NCBI GenBank assembly: GCA_964492065.1
Contig: CAZBHH010000005.1
Coordinates: 81,752 to 145,751 of the forward strand
DNA from: JADKAC01 sp964492065
Lineage (GTDB): Bacteria > Bacteroidota > Bacteroidia > Chitinophagales > BACL12
Direction: 5' to 3'
DNA length: 64,000 nt
Shown: positions 8,201 through 17,800 of the stretch, piece after piece
Position numbering within the stretch: position 1 is the first letter of the stretch
Layout of the letters: every line of letters begins with the position of its first letter
Position numbers and translations under genes: made by a program
Notes under the pieces: generated by a model
Seen by the model: only the letters and a program-made list of their open reading frames with translations
What the model was told of the DNA's origin: nothing
Database searches by the model: none

Positions 8201-8953
8201 ATGAATCTGAAACACGCTTTAACCGCCATTGTCCTGGTATTAATCGCTGCATCCTGTTCCGATGCAACAAAGACATCTGATAACCGGGAGCCGGTACAAA
8301 AAGATACGGTTGCGACAACGCCGGTAGTGAAGCCGGATACCATAGCTCCGGCGGCAGATCAAAAAGAAGTCATCGTAAAAATCAGCACTTCCTACGGCGA
8401 TATGCTGGTAAAACTTTACAATGAGACACCTAAGCACAGGGATAATTTCATAAAGCTGGTCAAAGAGGGCTATTACAATGGTCAATTGTTTCACCGGGTA
8501 ATCGCCGATTTTATGATACAGGGAGGAGATCCCGACAGCCGCAATGCAAAACCGGGAGCTGCACTTGGCACCGGCGGGCCGGGATATACGATTCCGGCGG
8601 AGTTCCGTCCCGAGTTATTTCACAAGAAGGGGGCACTGGCTGCTGCCCGCCAGGGAGACCAGGTGAACCCGACGAAGGCATCGTCCGGTTCGCAGTTCTA
8701 TATCGTGGATGGCAAACCCGTTCCCGAATCCGAATTAAATTCCATAGCCCAGCAAATGGGAATTGTGTTTACTCAGGAACAGATCAGCGTTTATACCTCT
8801 GTCGGCGGCACTCCCTTTTTAGATCAGAATTACACGGTGTTTGGCGAGGTGATTTCAGGGATGGATGTGATAGACAAAATTGCAGCGGTGCAAACCGATC
8901 AGCGCAATCGCCCGCTGAAGGATATAACAATGCAGATGAGCATCCAGGAGTAA
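8201..8953 (+). CDS. Cyclophilin-type peptidyl-prolyl isomerase, lipoprotein
   Basis: 250 aa from the ATG at 8201. The signal ends with a lipobox (LIAAS-C). A Thr/Pro-rich linker (about 25-55) leads into a cyclophilin domain. The domain carries the active-site and substrate-binding segments NGQLFHRVIADFMIQGGDP, TIPAEFRPELFHKKGALAAAR and SSGSQFYIV. The insertion KPVPESELNSIAQQM is common in periplasmic Bacteroidota cyclophilins. It catalyses proline isomerisation of exported proteins in the cell envelope. Translation is coupled to the upstream small protein. Confidence 0.92.
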   Translation: MNLKHALTAIVLVLIAASCSDATKTSDNREPVQKDTVATTPVVKPDTIAPAADQKEVIVKISTSYGDMLVKLYNETPKHRDNFIKLVKEGYYNGQLFHRVIADFMIQGGDPDSRNAKPGAALGTGGPGYTIPAEFRPELFHKKGALAAARQGDQVNPTKASSGSQFYIVDGKPVPESELNSIAQQMGIVFTQEQISVYTSVGGTPFLDQNYTVFGEVISGMDVIDKIAAVQTDQRNRPLKDITMQMSIQE

Positions 8954-8993
8954 TTCGGGAAGTTGAACTACGTCGCTACACGGTTTAGCCTGT

Positions 8994-9893
8994 TTATTCC
9001 ATAAGTTCAATAGTCTCCAGTTCGAACGGCGTACCGATCATGCGCACATTCGGGGGAACACTGCCCGCATTGCCGCTGAAATACACTCTTAAGTTGTGTT
9101 GTTTGAATGCTGCCGGAATGACTGCGGGCAGATAGCGCCGGGTGCCGTTTTCCGCTTCGATAATATAGACATCCGGGTCGTCTGAGAACTTTTTTATTAT
9201 GCCCTCTTGCCGCGATACGACGGATGTTATTTCAAAGGGGTAGTAATCACGCATAGGCTCCTGGATATCTTCCGGGTTAATGGCCTGTTCTTCCACTGCC
9301 TGCATGGCTGTGATGCTTAGCGGATCGCCCAATACTTTTACATTCGGCGGATTGGTGCCCGCATTGCCGCTGAAAATAATTTCTAACCCTTCCACTTTAA
9401 AATCCTCCGGCATATAATCGGGGACAAACCTTTTTCCGCCCTCCATTTCAATGATCCAGGTACCGCCGATTTGCATTATTTTCCCTTTCCTGTTTTCAAG
9501 GAACAGCGGCGCTTCCTGCTGTGTGGTTTCCTGTTTCTGATTGTTTACTTCCATTTCGCTTCCGTCCTCATTGGGTTGGGTGCGGTACAACCTGCGGCAA
9601 ACGTACAATTGTATCGGTGTTGCCGACATGCGCACATTGGCGGGGATTTTTCCCAGCGCTCCTTCAAATGCCACTTCCTGCCCTTCTTTTTTCAGTGTTT
9701 CATCTAAATTGATCGGGTAGTAGTCGTGTGTAAATTTTCCATCGCCTTCCCGGATAATCCAGGTATCGCCCTTCAGGGTTACCGTTCCGATGGAAATATA
9801 CTTATATCCCACCGAATCGAATGAAAAGGTCTGCGCTTGAATTGCGCCGGTGACTGCTGAAAAAATAAACAGGAGTAAAGCGGAAATTCTCAT
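8994..9893 (-). CDS. Secreted protein with three tandem beta-rich repeats
   Basis: 299 aa with a Sec signal (cut near AIQA/QTF). Three copies of a module of about 60 residues lie at roughly 33-95, 134-193 and 231-295. Each runs G-x-[IV]...[TV]WII-x-E-x-[GN]G...YLP...[VL]x[FV]xG-x-[AL]G-x-x-PPNV[RK]M-x-x-x-P-[IFL]. The repeated ending (NAGTNPPNVKVLGDPLSI against NAGSVPPNVRMIGTPFEL) is unmistakable. The folds look OB-like, as in small secreted domains that bind ligands, but I do not recognise a named family. It lies 61 bp downstream of a TraB/GumN-like gene and may be co-expressed with it. No enzyme motif is visible. Confidence 0.75.
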   Translation of the reverse strand: MRISALLLFIFSAVTGAIQAQTFSFDSVGYKYISIGTVTLKGDTWIIREGDGKFTHDYYPINLDETLKKEGQEVAFEGALGKIPANVRMSATPIQLYVCRRLYRTQPNEDGSEMEVNNQKQETTQQEAPLFLENRKGKIMQIGGTWIIEMEGGKRFVPDYMPEDFKVEGLEIIFSGNAGTNPPNVKVLGDPLSITAMQAVEEQAINPEDIQEPMRDYYPFEITSVVSRQEGIIKKFSDDPDVYIIEAENGTRRYLPAVIPAAFKQHNLRVYFSGNAGSVPPNVRMIGTPFELETIELME

Positions 9894-9954
9894 TGTAAAT
9901 AATTTAAGTGAAAGTTGCGAAAACTATGCCACCCTGATTTGCAGTGTAAGTTAC

Positions 9955-11949
9955 TTATTTTTCGTCAACGGCAAATACAAAGTGGTCGAAGAAATACTGC
10001 GGATTCAGCGATTGCATGGCGGAAAGTGTACCGCCGGCGAGATATTGATAGACGATATTGTGCCTGAAAAAAATGTACATCCTGTAAATTTTCTGGTTGA
10101 CGAGTTGCAATTCCACATAGCGCCCCTTCATGCCATTCTTTTTAACGGTTTCGGTTTTCACTGCTCTGCCGACGTATTGCCGCTCGGCATTGGCGATCAG
10201 GTCTTCGTAAAAATCATTGGTATTTTTAAAATTATACCCGGGCGGATAGGCATTTACAGAGATAAAATAGGCGATGTCATCGCCGTAGTCCTGTGAGTTA
10301 TACGTCTGCACTTCCAGGGGGCCGTATTGGGTATTGTAAGTTTGTTTTTGCACGAGGGGCTGTGTGGGCAGTTCACATGTGAAAAAATTCGTAGTTACCG
10401 CTACCCATTTGCCCGCCTTATTACCTTCAATGGAGATGGAATTAAAAAAGGCGAGAGAATAAGCGGAGTACACATTGTTTTTAGGTCCGCCGGTTAAAAA
10501 CTGGTAGAGAATATTTCCCTTCAACACGAATTTACTGCGCACAAAAAAGGAATCGCTGATCATTACGGTGATTTCCCTGCCTATATAGTCGGGAGTTGAA
10601 ATCAGGCGTTGCGCCAATAAATCGCCCTTTAGTTTGCGCACAGCCCGGTAAATGATGTCGTCGAAGAACATCGCCTTATCGCCGGGGTCGAAATTGGGAG
10701 GGTAAATGGTATATCCGGCAGAGTAATATAAATCGCTGCGGGCGTGGTTCATGGCAACTGTTGAAGACTTCACCTGTCCGTTCAGGGTTTCGGTAATGGT
10801 TTCTTCCCAGGGACTGTTTGCCGGCGCCCTGAACTTTAAATCCGCTTCGGTGGATTGTAGGGTGTACCAACTGTTTAAAAATGTGGTGTCCTGTGCAGAG
10901 TAATCCAGCATATCTGCGAAGGGGTCTTCCATTGCCTTATATTTTGCGCCGAACTGTTTTGCGATTTCATCCCTGCGAACTACAATGGTTCTTTCCTGAG
11001 TGCTTCGTGTGGTATCTGCATAAAAAATAATATCGGGGAACATATCGCCGCCAAGAGAATCGATATTTACATCGCTCGAATCGTGTTGATTTTCCGATAG
11101 CGCCACAGCGATATCTTCAATCTGGTAGTTCAAGGTGCCCAATGTTTGCAATACGCCCTTATCGCCGCCTAACAGCGCCGCATCAATAAAGTACAGTGTG
11201 GACTGCTGTGCGCTTAACGCTGCAATTTTTTGACTCAGGCGCTCTGCCTGCCTGTCGATTACCAGGTTCATGTAATCGGTCGATTCAATCGCTTTCATGG
11301 CAGCGAAATAATCGGCCAGGTTTTGTTGTTTATAAGTTTGCCATTTAACGGATTCATAGGTATTAAATTCCGCTTCCCGGTTTACAAAGTCGCTGAGAAT
11401 GGCAGCCTGGGTGTCAAAATCTATCTGTTCCATTTGCTCCCGGATTTCCTGCAGATTCCACAGCGAAATGATGGGTTTTATGCGGTCAATTGCCGCCTGT
11501 TGTAATACCTGTTGCTGATACTGCAATCCGGCGCCATATTCGAAATTGCGCATCACCTGCATGATATAGAGAGGTTGCAAGTCTAAATACTTCTCTACAT
11601 CCTGCTGCAGCTTATTGATAATAAACAGTTCAAAGCGGATATTGTCATCCCGTTTGTAATATTTGCGCAGTGTTTCATCTCCGGTATTTTTCATAACGGA
11701 AAGCATATTTTCCAGCTCGTAGTTTTCGGGGAGCCATTCGAACGCTACTGCATTTACCTGGTCCAATGCGGTGTTGAATATTGGCAAAAAGTCGTATTCA
11801 ACCACGTGGGAATTATTGGTCGCTGCAAAAATATAGGAAGCTTTGTCTGATTCCGGAGGTGTAATTTTAATCAGCAGCGCATGCTGGGCATGTAATTGAA
11901 GAGATATACCACATAACAGGGATAGAAATAATTTGTTTAACTGCATCAT
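9955..11949 (-). CDS. TraB/GumN-like exported protein with an extra C-terminal domain
   Basis: 664 aa with a Sec signal (HAQ/HALL). Residues about 24-290 follow the TraB/GumN layout: LLIKITPPESDKASYIFAATN at the start, FIDAALLGGDKGVLQTLGTLNYQIEDI at the end. TraB/GumN proteins are putative metallo-hydrolases that normally have a GT-x-H motif after the first strand; here the corresponding segment reads FAATNNSHV, so catalysis is doubtful. Residues about 330-664 are an additional secreted domain with two similar halves around VKSSTVAMNHARSDLYYSAGYTIYPPNF and TYNSQDYGDDIAYFISVNAYPPGYNF. A -7 box lies 19 nt upstream. Function unknown. Confidence 0.65.
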   Translation of the reverse strand: MMQLNKLFLSLLCGISLQLHAQHALLIKITPPESDKASYIFAATNNSHVVEYDFLPIFNTALDQVNAVAFEWLPENYELENMLSVMKNTGDETLRKYYKRDDNIRFELFIINKLQQDVEKYLDLQPLYIMQVMRNFEYGAGLQYQQQVLQQAAIDRIKPIISLWNLQEIREQMEQIDFDTQAAILSDFVNREAEFNTYESVKWQTYKQQNLADYFAAMKAIESTDYMNLVIDRQAERLSQKIAALSAQQSTLYFIDAALLGGDKGVLQTLGTLNYQIEDIAVALSENQHDSSDVNIDSLGGDMFPDIIFYADTTRSTQERTIVVRRDEIAKQFGAKYKAMEDPFADMLDYSAQDTTFLNSWYTLQSTEADLKFRAPANSPWEETITETLNGQVKSSTVAMNHARSDLYYSAGYTIYPPNFDPGDKAMFFDDIIYRAVRKLKGDLLAQRLISTPDYIGREITVMISDSFFVRSKFVLKGNILYQFLTGGPKNNVYSAYSLAFFNSISIEGNKAGKWVAVTTNFFTCELPTQPLVQKQTYNTQYGPLEVQTYNSQDYGDDIAYFISVNAYPPGYNFKNTNDFYEDLIANAERQYVGRAVKTETVKKNGMKGRYVELQLVNQKIYRMYIFFRHNIVYQYLAGGTLSAMQSLNPQYFFDHFVFAVDEK

Positions 11950-11968
11950 GTTCTAAACAGGATTAACG

Positions 11969-12006
11969 CAAAAGTAACCTAAATATCATAGAGGGAAATA
12001 TTTCCC
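11969..12006 (-). promoter_or_regulatory. Promoter with a perfect 14-bp palindrome upstream of the TraB/GumN-like gene
   Basis: TACTTTTG (minus strand, 11969-11976) is an exact TAnnTTTG 19 nt from the ATG. Sixteen bases further upstream is the perfect palindrome GGGAAATATTTCCC (11993-12006), overlapping the -33 region. This is a plausible operator. Confidence 0.5.
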
Positions 12007-12038
12007 GGTTTGCAGGGCCACTGCAGTTTGCATTGATA

Positions 12039-12977
12039 TCACTGCAATGACCGGCTTTGAAATGCATCGGCCATATCCATACAGAAACGCAGCGTTGCGT
12101 AATGCTGTTCAATGGTATCAAATTTCAACAGGGTTTTATACATGGATGCTTCAAACAAATCTTTGGACGCTGGGATGGCGAGATACAGGAACCTGTCAAT
12201 GACGGCGAGTTGTACACCTGCCTTCCGTTTTTCTTTATAATCCGCCATAAGTTTTTTTACCGCGGGAGTAATCCTTTGGAAAGCGGTATCGGTATCGGTG
12301 GCGTACAGAGCAAATAATGCATCGAAACCGGAATCGCCGGTATTCAAACGCTCGGGCGCTAACATATTAATATCGCTGTACCGGGAATGAAAGGCGTCTA
12401 AAAATGCGGTGGTATTATTTCCGAACAGGTAGGTGCTGCCGGCGGTTTTTTCACCGAGTTCGGCAATGTAAAAAATACCCTTAAACAGCGGGGTAAAAAA
12501 TACTTTGCCGTCGGGATCCACATTGCGTTTCAGCGTCTCAATTTCCGACAGTTGAAAAGGCATGCCGCCCGCATTCCCTTTAATCAGGTCTTCGCCGTTG
12601 TAAATGTCCGGCCCGGGGAGAAAGAGCTCACATTGCTCGTAATATTTCTGCGGGATAAACTGAAACGGCGTGTATTCCGCATCTGGGAATACAAAGGCAT
12701 ATAATTTTTTCAAGACGACATCCTTATACGATTTTTTAAAATCAAAGCGCTTTCTCTTGAAGCCGAATATGATGAAGTACACAATGAGGAATACCGACAT
12801 AAATACCAGTACCATCGTCGGCAATGACATCACTGTTGCCAATAAAATGGAAAAGGTAAGTGTTGCCAGTATATAAACCTGCCTGACCACCTGCGCTTTG
12901 CGGATGCGTTCCAGCTTTTTTAAATCGGGCAACAGCTCGTCTTTATAAAATGCGGCCAACTCCGGTATCGATTTCAT
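12039..12977 (-). CDS. DUF3137-type membrane protein
   Basis: 312 aa. Two adjacent transmembrane helices (about residues 31-75) follow a short N-terminal amphipathic region. The cytoplasmic C-terminal part shows the family pattern PQKYYEQCELFLPGPDIYNGEDLIKGNAGGMPFQLSEIE and KVFFTPLFKGIFYIAELGEK. The family is widespread but uncharacterised. It lies 52 bp downstream of lspA on the same strand. No enzymatic motif is seen. Confidence 0.7.
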   Translation of the reverse strand: MKSIPELAAFYKDELLPDLKKLERIRKAQVVRQVYILATLTFSILLATVMSLPTMVLVFMSVFLIVYFIIFGFKRKRFDFKKSYKDVVLKKLYAFVFPDAEYTPFQFIPQKYYEQCELFLPGPDIYNGEDLIKGNAGGMPFQLSEIETLKRNVDPDGKVFFTPLFKGIFYIAELGEKTAGSTYLFGNNTTAFLDAFHSRYSDINMLAPERLNTGDSGFDALFALYATDTDTAFQRITPAVKKLMADYKEKRKAGVQLAVIDRFLYLAIPASKDLFEASMYKTLLKFDTIEQHYATLRFCMDMADAFQSRSLQ

Positions 12978-13029
12978 GCCAGGCGGGTAGGAGTAATTAT
13001 AATAATAGTTAATATCACGAATGAAATGG

Positions 13030-13707
13030 TTATTTCACCATTTGTTGTTGCTCTAAATTTTCCGCTTCTCCCTTATGGGAAAAAACGGCTCTTTGAAATA
13101 ATAAAATGGATAATACGCCGATGGTTATGGAGCTGTCGGCAATATTAAATACCGGGCGGAAAAACGTATAATAGTCGCCGCCTACCCAGGGCATCCATTC
13201 GGGATAATAGCCTTTGAAGATCGGGAAGTAAAACATATCCACCACCTTTCCGTGAAGCAAACTGGCATAACCTCCTTCGGGGGGGAATAACCGGGCGACC
13301 TGGTATATGCTGTCATTGAAAATAACGCCGTAGAATACACTGTCAATAATATTGCCCATGGCGCCTGCAAAGATGAAAGCGATACTCGCTATTAAACCCA
13401 TAGAAGCCTTGTGGCGTATGAGCGTGTACAAATAGTATCCGATAAAGGAAACAGCCACCATGCGAAACAGGGTGAGAAACAATTTGCCGTTTTCGCCGCC
13501 TAACACCATGCCGAAGGCCATGCCTTCATTTTCAGTAAAGTGAATGCGGGCCCACTCCGATCCGAAGATGCCGAACTCATCGCCCAGGGCCATATGGGTT
13601 TTGATATAGATTTTAAGCGCCTGATCTATGATCAGCACCGATAAAATAATGGCAACGGATAAATAGCAGCGTTTCAAATTATTGGCCTTTCGCTGTCTTC
13701 GCTTCAA
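13030..13707 (-). CDS. lspA: Lipoprotein signal peptidase (signal peptidase II)
   Basis: 225 aa, longer than the typical 160-170. Four membrane helices are visible. Family motifs are DQALKIYI, HFTENEGMAFGM, GAMGNIIDSVFYG, KVVDMFYFP and PVFNIADSSITIG. The two catalytic aspartates are those of GNIID and FNIAD. It removes signal peptides from prolipoproteins after lipid addition, in the inner membrane. The extra length is a loop (about 125-175, containing PPEGGYASLLHGK) typical of Bacteroidota enzymes. The start overlaps the end of the DksA-like gene by 29 bp, indicating coupling. Confidence 0.95.
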   Translation of the reverse strand: MKRRQRKANNLKRCYLSVAIILSVLIIDQALKIYIKTHMALGDEFGIFGSEWARIHFTENEGMAFGMVLGGENGKLFLTLFRMVAVSFIGYYLYTLIRHKASMGLIASIAFIFAGAMGNIIDSVFYGVIFNDSIYQVARLFPPEGGYASLLHGKVVDMFYFPIFKGYYPEWMPWVGGDYYTFFRPVFNIADSSITIGVLSILLFQRAVFSHKGEAENLEQQQMVK

Positions 13708-14881
13708 TACTTAAGGTGGCGTGCGGCACTGCTTTTAACCGCTCCTTCGAGATGAGCCTTCCCGTTTCCCGGCAGATGCCATAGGTCTTGTTTTCAATGC
13801 GCATCAATGCCTTGTCGAGATGTGAAATAAAGTTGAGCTGACGGGAGGCCATTTGACTCAGGTATTCACGCTCAGCGGTATTCGTTCCGTCTTCAAGACC
13901 CTTGAATCCCAGGTCAGAATCATCCGATCCGATATCCGATTTTCTGCTGATCTGGTCCTGCAGGTATTTCAATTCATCTTTGGCCTTATTCATTTTGTTA
14001 ATAATCAATTCTTTGAACTCCTGGAGTTCCGCATCTGAGTATCTCGTCTTTGCCACTTTATCCGGTTGTATTGATTCTGAATTATTTTTCTTGTCTTCTG
14101 CCAAAATAGTATCTCGCAAGGTGGGTAATATCACCTCATTGACAACTTTTACATCATCCATATCTGTTCGCTCAGTAGTTGTGCCTTGTCCCTTTACTAC
14201 TTTTGTTTTCTCATTTTTTGGCGTTTTTTCTTTTGCTTTTGGTGTCGGCTTTTTAGGGTGTATAGCAGTCGTCGTCTTCGGTTCTTTTGTGTTTTTTAGA
14301 TCCGCCTGTTTTTTTGTTTCCATTACCTTTTTATCGGTTGGAGCCACAGTAGAAGTGCTTATATTATTAATGGTATTCGGTTTTTTTACCGCTTCTTTCA
14401 CCGCAGTTTTGGCGGTTGTTTTCACCTTGTCTTTTACCGGAGAGTTTGCGGATTTCACCTTGTCGGTAGCCGGTTTTTTCGATGCGGTTTTCGGAGCCGT
14501 CTTCTTTGCCGGGTTCACCGGTTTTTGTGCAACTGTTTTTGGCTTAGCCGCCTTCTTCGGCGCCGCCTTTTTTTGGCTTACCGGTTTTTTCGGTGCGGTC
14601 TTGGCGGAGGTTTTTTTAGCTACTGTATTTTTTGCCAGTGATGTTTTCACCGGTTTTACGGCTTTTTTAACCGTAGATTTTGACTTGGAAACGGGTGTTG
14701 CTTTTTTAACGGCGGAGGTCTTCTTTGCCGGTTTTGCGGAGGATTTTGCTTTTACCAGGGGTTTTTTTACCGATTTTTTTGCCGGTGTCGCCTTTTTGAC
14801 AACTCTTTTCTCAGCTGTATTTTTCTTAGCGGTCTTTGGCTTTGCCGCTGACTTTTTTGGGGTGTTTTTACTCTTAGCCAT
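13679..14881 (-). CDS. DksA/TraR-type protein with a long Lys/Ala-rich N-terminal tail
   Basis: 400 aa. Residues 1 to about 250 are a low-complexity basic tail built from KK-P/A, KTAPKK and AAKPK units, like histone H1. Residues about 280-400 form the DksA-like part: a coiled coil (ELQEFKELIINKMNKAKDELKYLQDQI) and the C-terminal YGICRETGRLISKERLKAVPHATLS. Only one Cys of the four-Cys zinc finger remains, as is usual in Bacteroidota homologues. DksA-type proteins enter the RNA polymerase secondary channel; the basic tail could bind DNA or RNA. It lies between ileS (5 bp gap) and lspA (overlap), so it belongs to that operon. Confidence 0.85.
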   Translation of the reverse strand: MAKSKNTPKKSAAKPKTAKKNTAEKRVVKKATPAKKSVKKPLVKAKSSAKPAKKTSAVKKATPVSKSKSTVKKAVKPVKTSLAKNTVAKKTSAKTAPKKPVSQKKAAPKKAAKPKTVAQKPVNPAKKTAPKTASKKPATDKVKSANSPVKDKVKTTAKTAVKEAVKKPNTINNISTSTVAPTDKKVMETKKQADLKNTKEPKTTTAIHPKKPTPKAKEKTPKNEKTKVVKGQGTTTERTDMDDVKVVNEVILPTLRDTILAEDKKNNSESIQPDKVAKTRYSDAELQEFKELIINKMNKAKDELKYLQDQISRKSDIGSDDSDLGFKGLEDGTNTAEREYLSQMASRQLNFISHLDKALMRIENKTYGICRETGRLISKERLKAVPHATLSIEAKTAKGQ

Positions 14882-14886
14882 CGCAA

Positions 14887-17800
14887 TTATATTTTATTGA
14901 TGTTTACCTTAACGGCTATATTGTTAATATCAATTTCAGTAAAATCTGACAAATCGGGTGTTTCCTCCAATTTATCAGCTAAAATTTCGCTGCAAATATA
15001 GCGGTTATAATTGATTAAAGCCGAGTGCAGTAAGGGTTCAGGTGCTATTTGTACCCGGATTCTGTCGGTTATCTCCAACGCCATATCCTTGCGCATTTTT
15101 TGAAGTTTGCTCACCAGTTCTCGTGCATGGCCTTCTTCAATTAATGAGTCATCCAGGTTAACGTCGAGTGCCACGGTTAATTTTCCGGCCGGTGCCACTA
15201 ACCAGCCGGGAATATCCTCGGAAATGATTTCGACATCGCCGCTGTTGAGTTCAATATTGCGTCCGTTAATATTCAAAACTGCTTTTCCGGAATTTTCAAA
15301 TTGTACAATTTCCTCCTGTGAAAAGTTTCCGATTGCGGCAACGGCGATCTTCATATCGGCGCCCAGTTTAGGCCCCAGGGTTTTGAAGTTCGGTTTTATC
15401 CTTTTGGTAATAATGCCCGACGTGTCTTCGATAAATTCAATTGCCCGCACATTCACTTCGGCACGTATCAGTGGCGCCACGTGTTCCAACTGCGACTTTA
15501 CGGCAGGCTGCAATACGGGTATCATCACCCGCTGCAGCGGTTGGCGCACCTTGATGTTCTCTCTTTTGCGCAGCGACAACACTGTACTTGAAATATCCTG
15601 CGCCATTTCCATTTGTTCTTCCAGGTCGCGGTCGATTACAGCGGTGTCTGCCGTTGGAAACCGGCTGAGATGTATGGATTCGACTGCATCCCCGGAGGCG
15701 TTGGGGTGGAGGCTGCGATACAGAAATTCTGCGAAAAACGGGGCGATGGGGGCCATGAGACCGGCTGTTGTTTCCAGGCAGGTGTACAATGTCTGGTAAG
15801 CTGCGGTTTTATCGGGGCTCGGTTCGCCTTTCCAGAACCGGCGGCGGCTCAGCCGTACATACCAATTGCTGAGGTGATCGGTAACGAATATCTGAATCAG
15901 GCGGCCGGCACGTGTCGGCTCATATGCTTCGAGGCTCCCGGTTACCTGGGCTATGAGCGTGTGCAGGCTGGAGATAATCCAGCGGTCTAATTCCGGTCTT
16001 TCGGCTACCGGTATTTCGGGCTCGGCATTATCGAAGCCGTCAACATTGGCGTACAGCGCAAAGAAATTATAGGTGTTAAACAGGGTGCCGAAGAATTTGC
16101 GCTGGGCTTCCACCAGGCCTTCGCTGTCAAATTTTAAATTGTCCCAGGGCTGGGCATTGGTAATCATATACCAGCGATTGGCATCTGCACCATAGGTGTA
16201 AATAGAATCGAAGGGGTTTACCGTATTGCCCAGGCGTTTCGACATTTTATTGCCGTTTTTATCGAGTACCAACCCGTTGGAGACGACATTTTTAAATGCG
16301 ACGGAGTCGAATAGCATACAGGCGAGGACATGCAGGGTAAAAAACCATCCCCTTGTTTGATCGACGCCTTCGGCGATGAAATCGGCCGGGAAGTTGTTCT
16401 CAAAGCGCTCCGCATTTTCGAATGGCCAATGCCATTGCGCATAGGGCATTGCCCCCGAGTCGAACCATACGTCTATCAAATCCGGCTCGCGGTACATGGG
16501 TTTTCCCGAAGGGCTGATTAGGACAATTGCATCGGCAAAGGGTTTGTGCAGATCGATATCCAGGAGGCCGTTGCGGATTTCGAATTGCGCATCGGTATTC
16601 AATCCCGCCTGTTGTGCTTTCAAAAAGGCATCGGTCAAATCTTTTACGGAGCCGATACACAATTCCTCCCGGCCGTCGCGGGTACGCCAGATGGGCAGGG
16701 GTGTTCCCCAGTAGCGGGAGCGGCTCAGGTTCCAGTCCACCAGGTTTTCTAACCATTGGGCAAAACGGCCTTCTCCAGTATTCGCCGGTTTCCAGTGAAT
16801 GGTGGCATTTAACGCCAGCAGTCTGTCTTTTACCGCCGTGGTCTTAATAAACCACGAATCCAGCGGGTAATAAATGACGGGTTTATCGGTGCGCCAGCAA
16901 TGCGGGTAATTATGCTCGTACTTTTCAATTTTAAATGCCCTGTTTTCCTCTTTCAGTTTAACGGCTATGATTATATCGGGATTTTCCCAGTTCGGATCGT
17001 TGGTGTAATCCTTTACGTATTTGCCTGCCAGGAAACCCGCTTCATCGGTAAATTTTCCCTGTTTATCTACCAGTGTTAAACTGCCTATGCCCTTTTGTTG
17101 CGCCGTGCGAAAATCGTCGGCGCCAAAGCTCGGTGCCAGGTGGACGATGCCCGTACCATCTGCGGTGGTCACGAAATCGGCCGTCACTACTTTAAAGGCA
17201 TCGCCTTCTTTGGGCCGGGTAAACGGAAGCAGTTGTTCATAGCGCAAGCCTTCGAGTTCCTTACCTGTAAATGTGGTTACGAGTTGCCAGGGGATTGCTT
17301 TGGCTCCCGGCTCATAAGAATCGGCATTTTCATTTTCGGGACTAAAATATACGGGCAAGCGATCTGCGGCGATGAGGAGTCTTACCGGCAGGTGAGTATA
17401 GGGATTGTAGGTTTGCACCAGGCGGTATTCAATATTTTTTCCTACGGCAAGGGCTGTGTTGGAAGGCAGGGTCCAGGGGGTTGTCGTCCACGCCAGGATA
17501 AATGTTTCCACAGTGTCGGACAACAACTTGTTTTCCGACGGATGCCCGGACGGCACTACCTTAAACTGCGCCACAATGGTTGTGTCTTTCACCGGGCGAT
17601 AGCTGCCCGGCATATTTAATTCATGACTGCTCAAACCGGTACCCGCCGCCGGTGAATAGGGCTGAATGGTATATCCTTTATACAGCAATTGTTTGTCGTA
17701 AAGTTGCTTCAGCAAATACCAGAGCGTCTCGATATACTTATTGTCGAAAGTGATATACGGCGTATCCAGGTTCACCCAATACCCCATAATTTGCGTCAGC

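Noticed and set aside
13902..14900. 332-codon open frame on the plus strand
   Set aside because: It is the antisense of the Lys/Ala-rich tail of the DksA-like gene; the Phe/Val/Ala-only composition is what a reversed AAA/GCC-rich repeat produces.
15107..15799. 230-codon plus-strand frame inside ileS
   Set aside because: Antisense shadow of the complete ileS reading frame, without a domain pattern or promoter.
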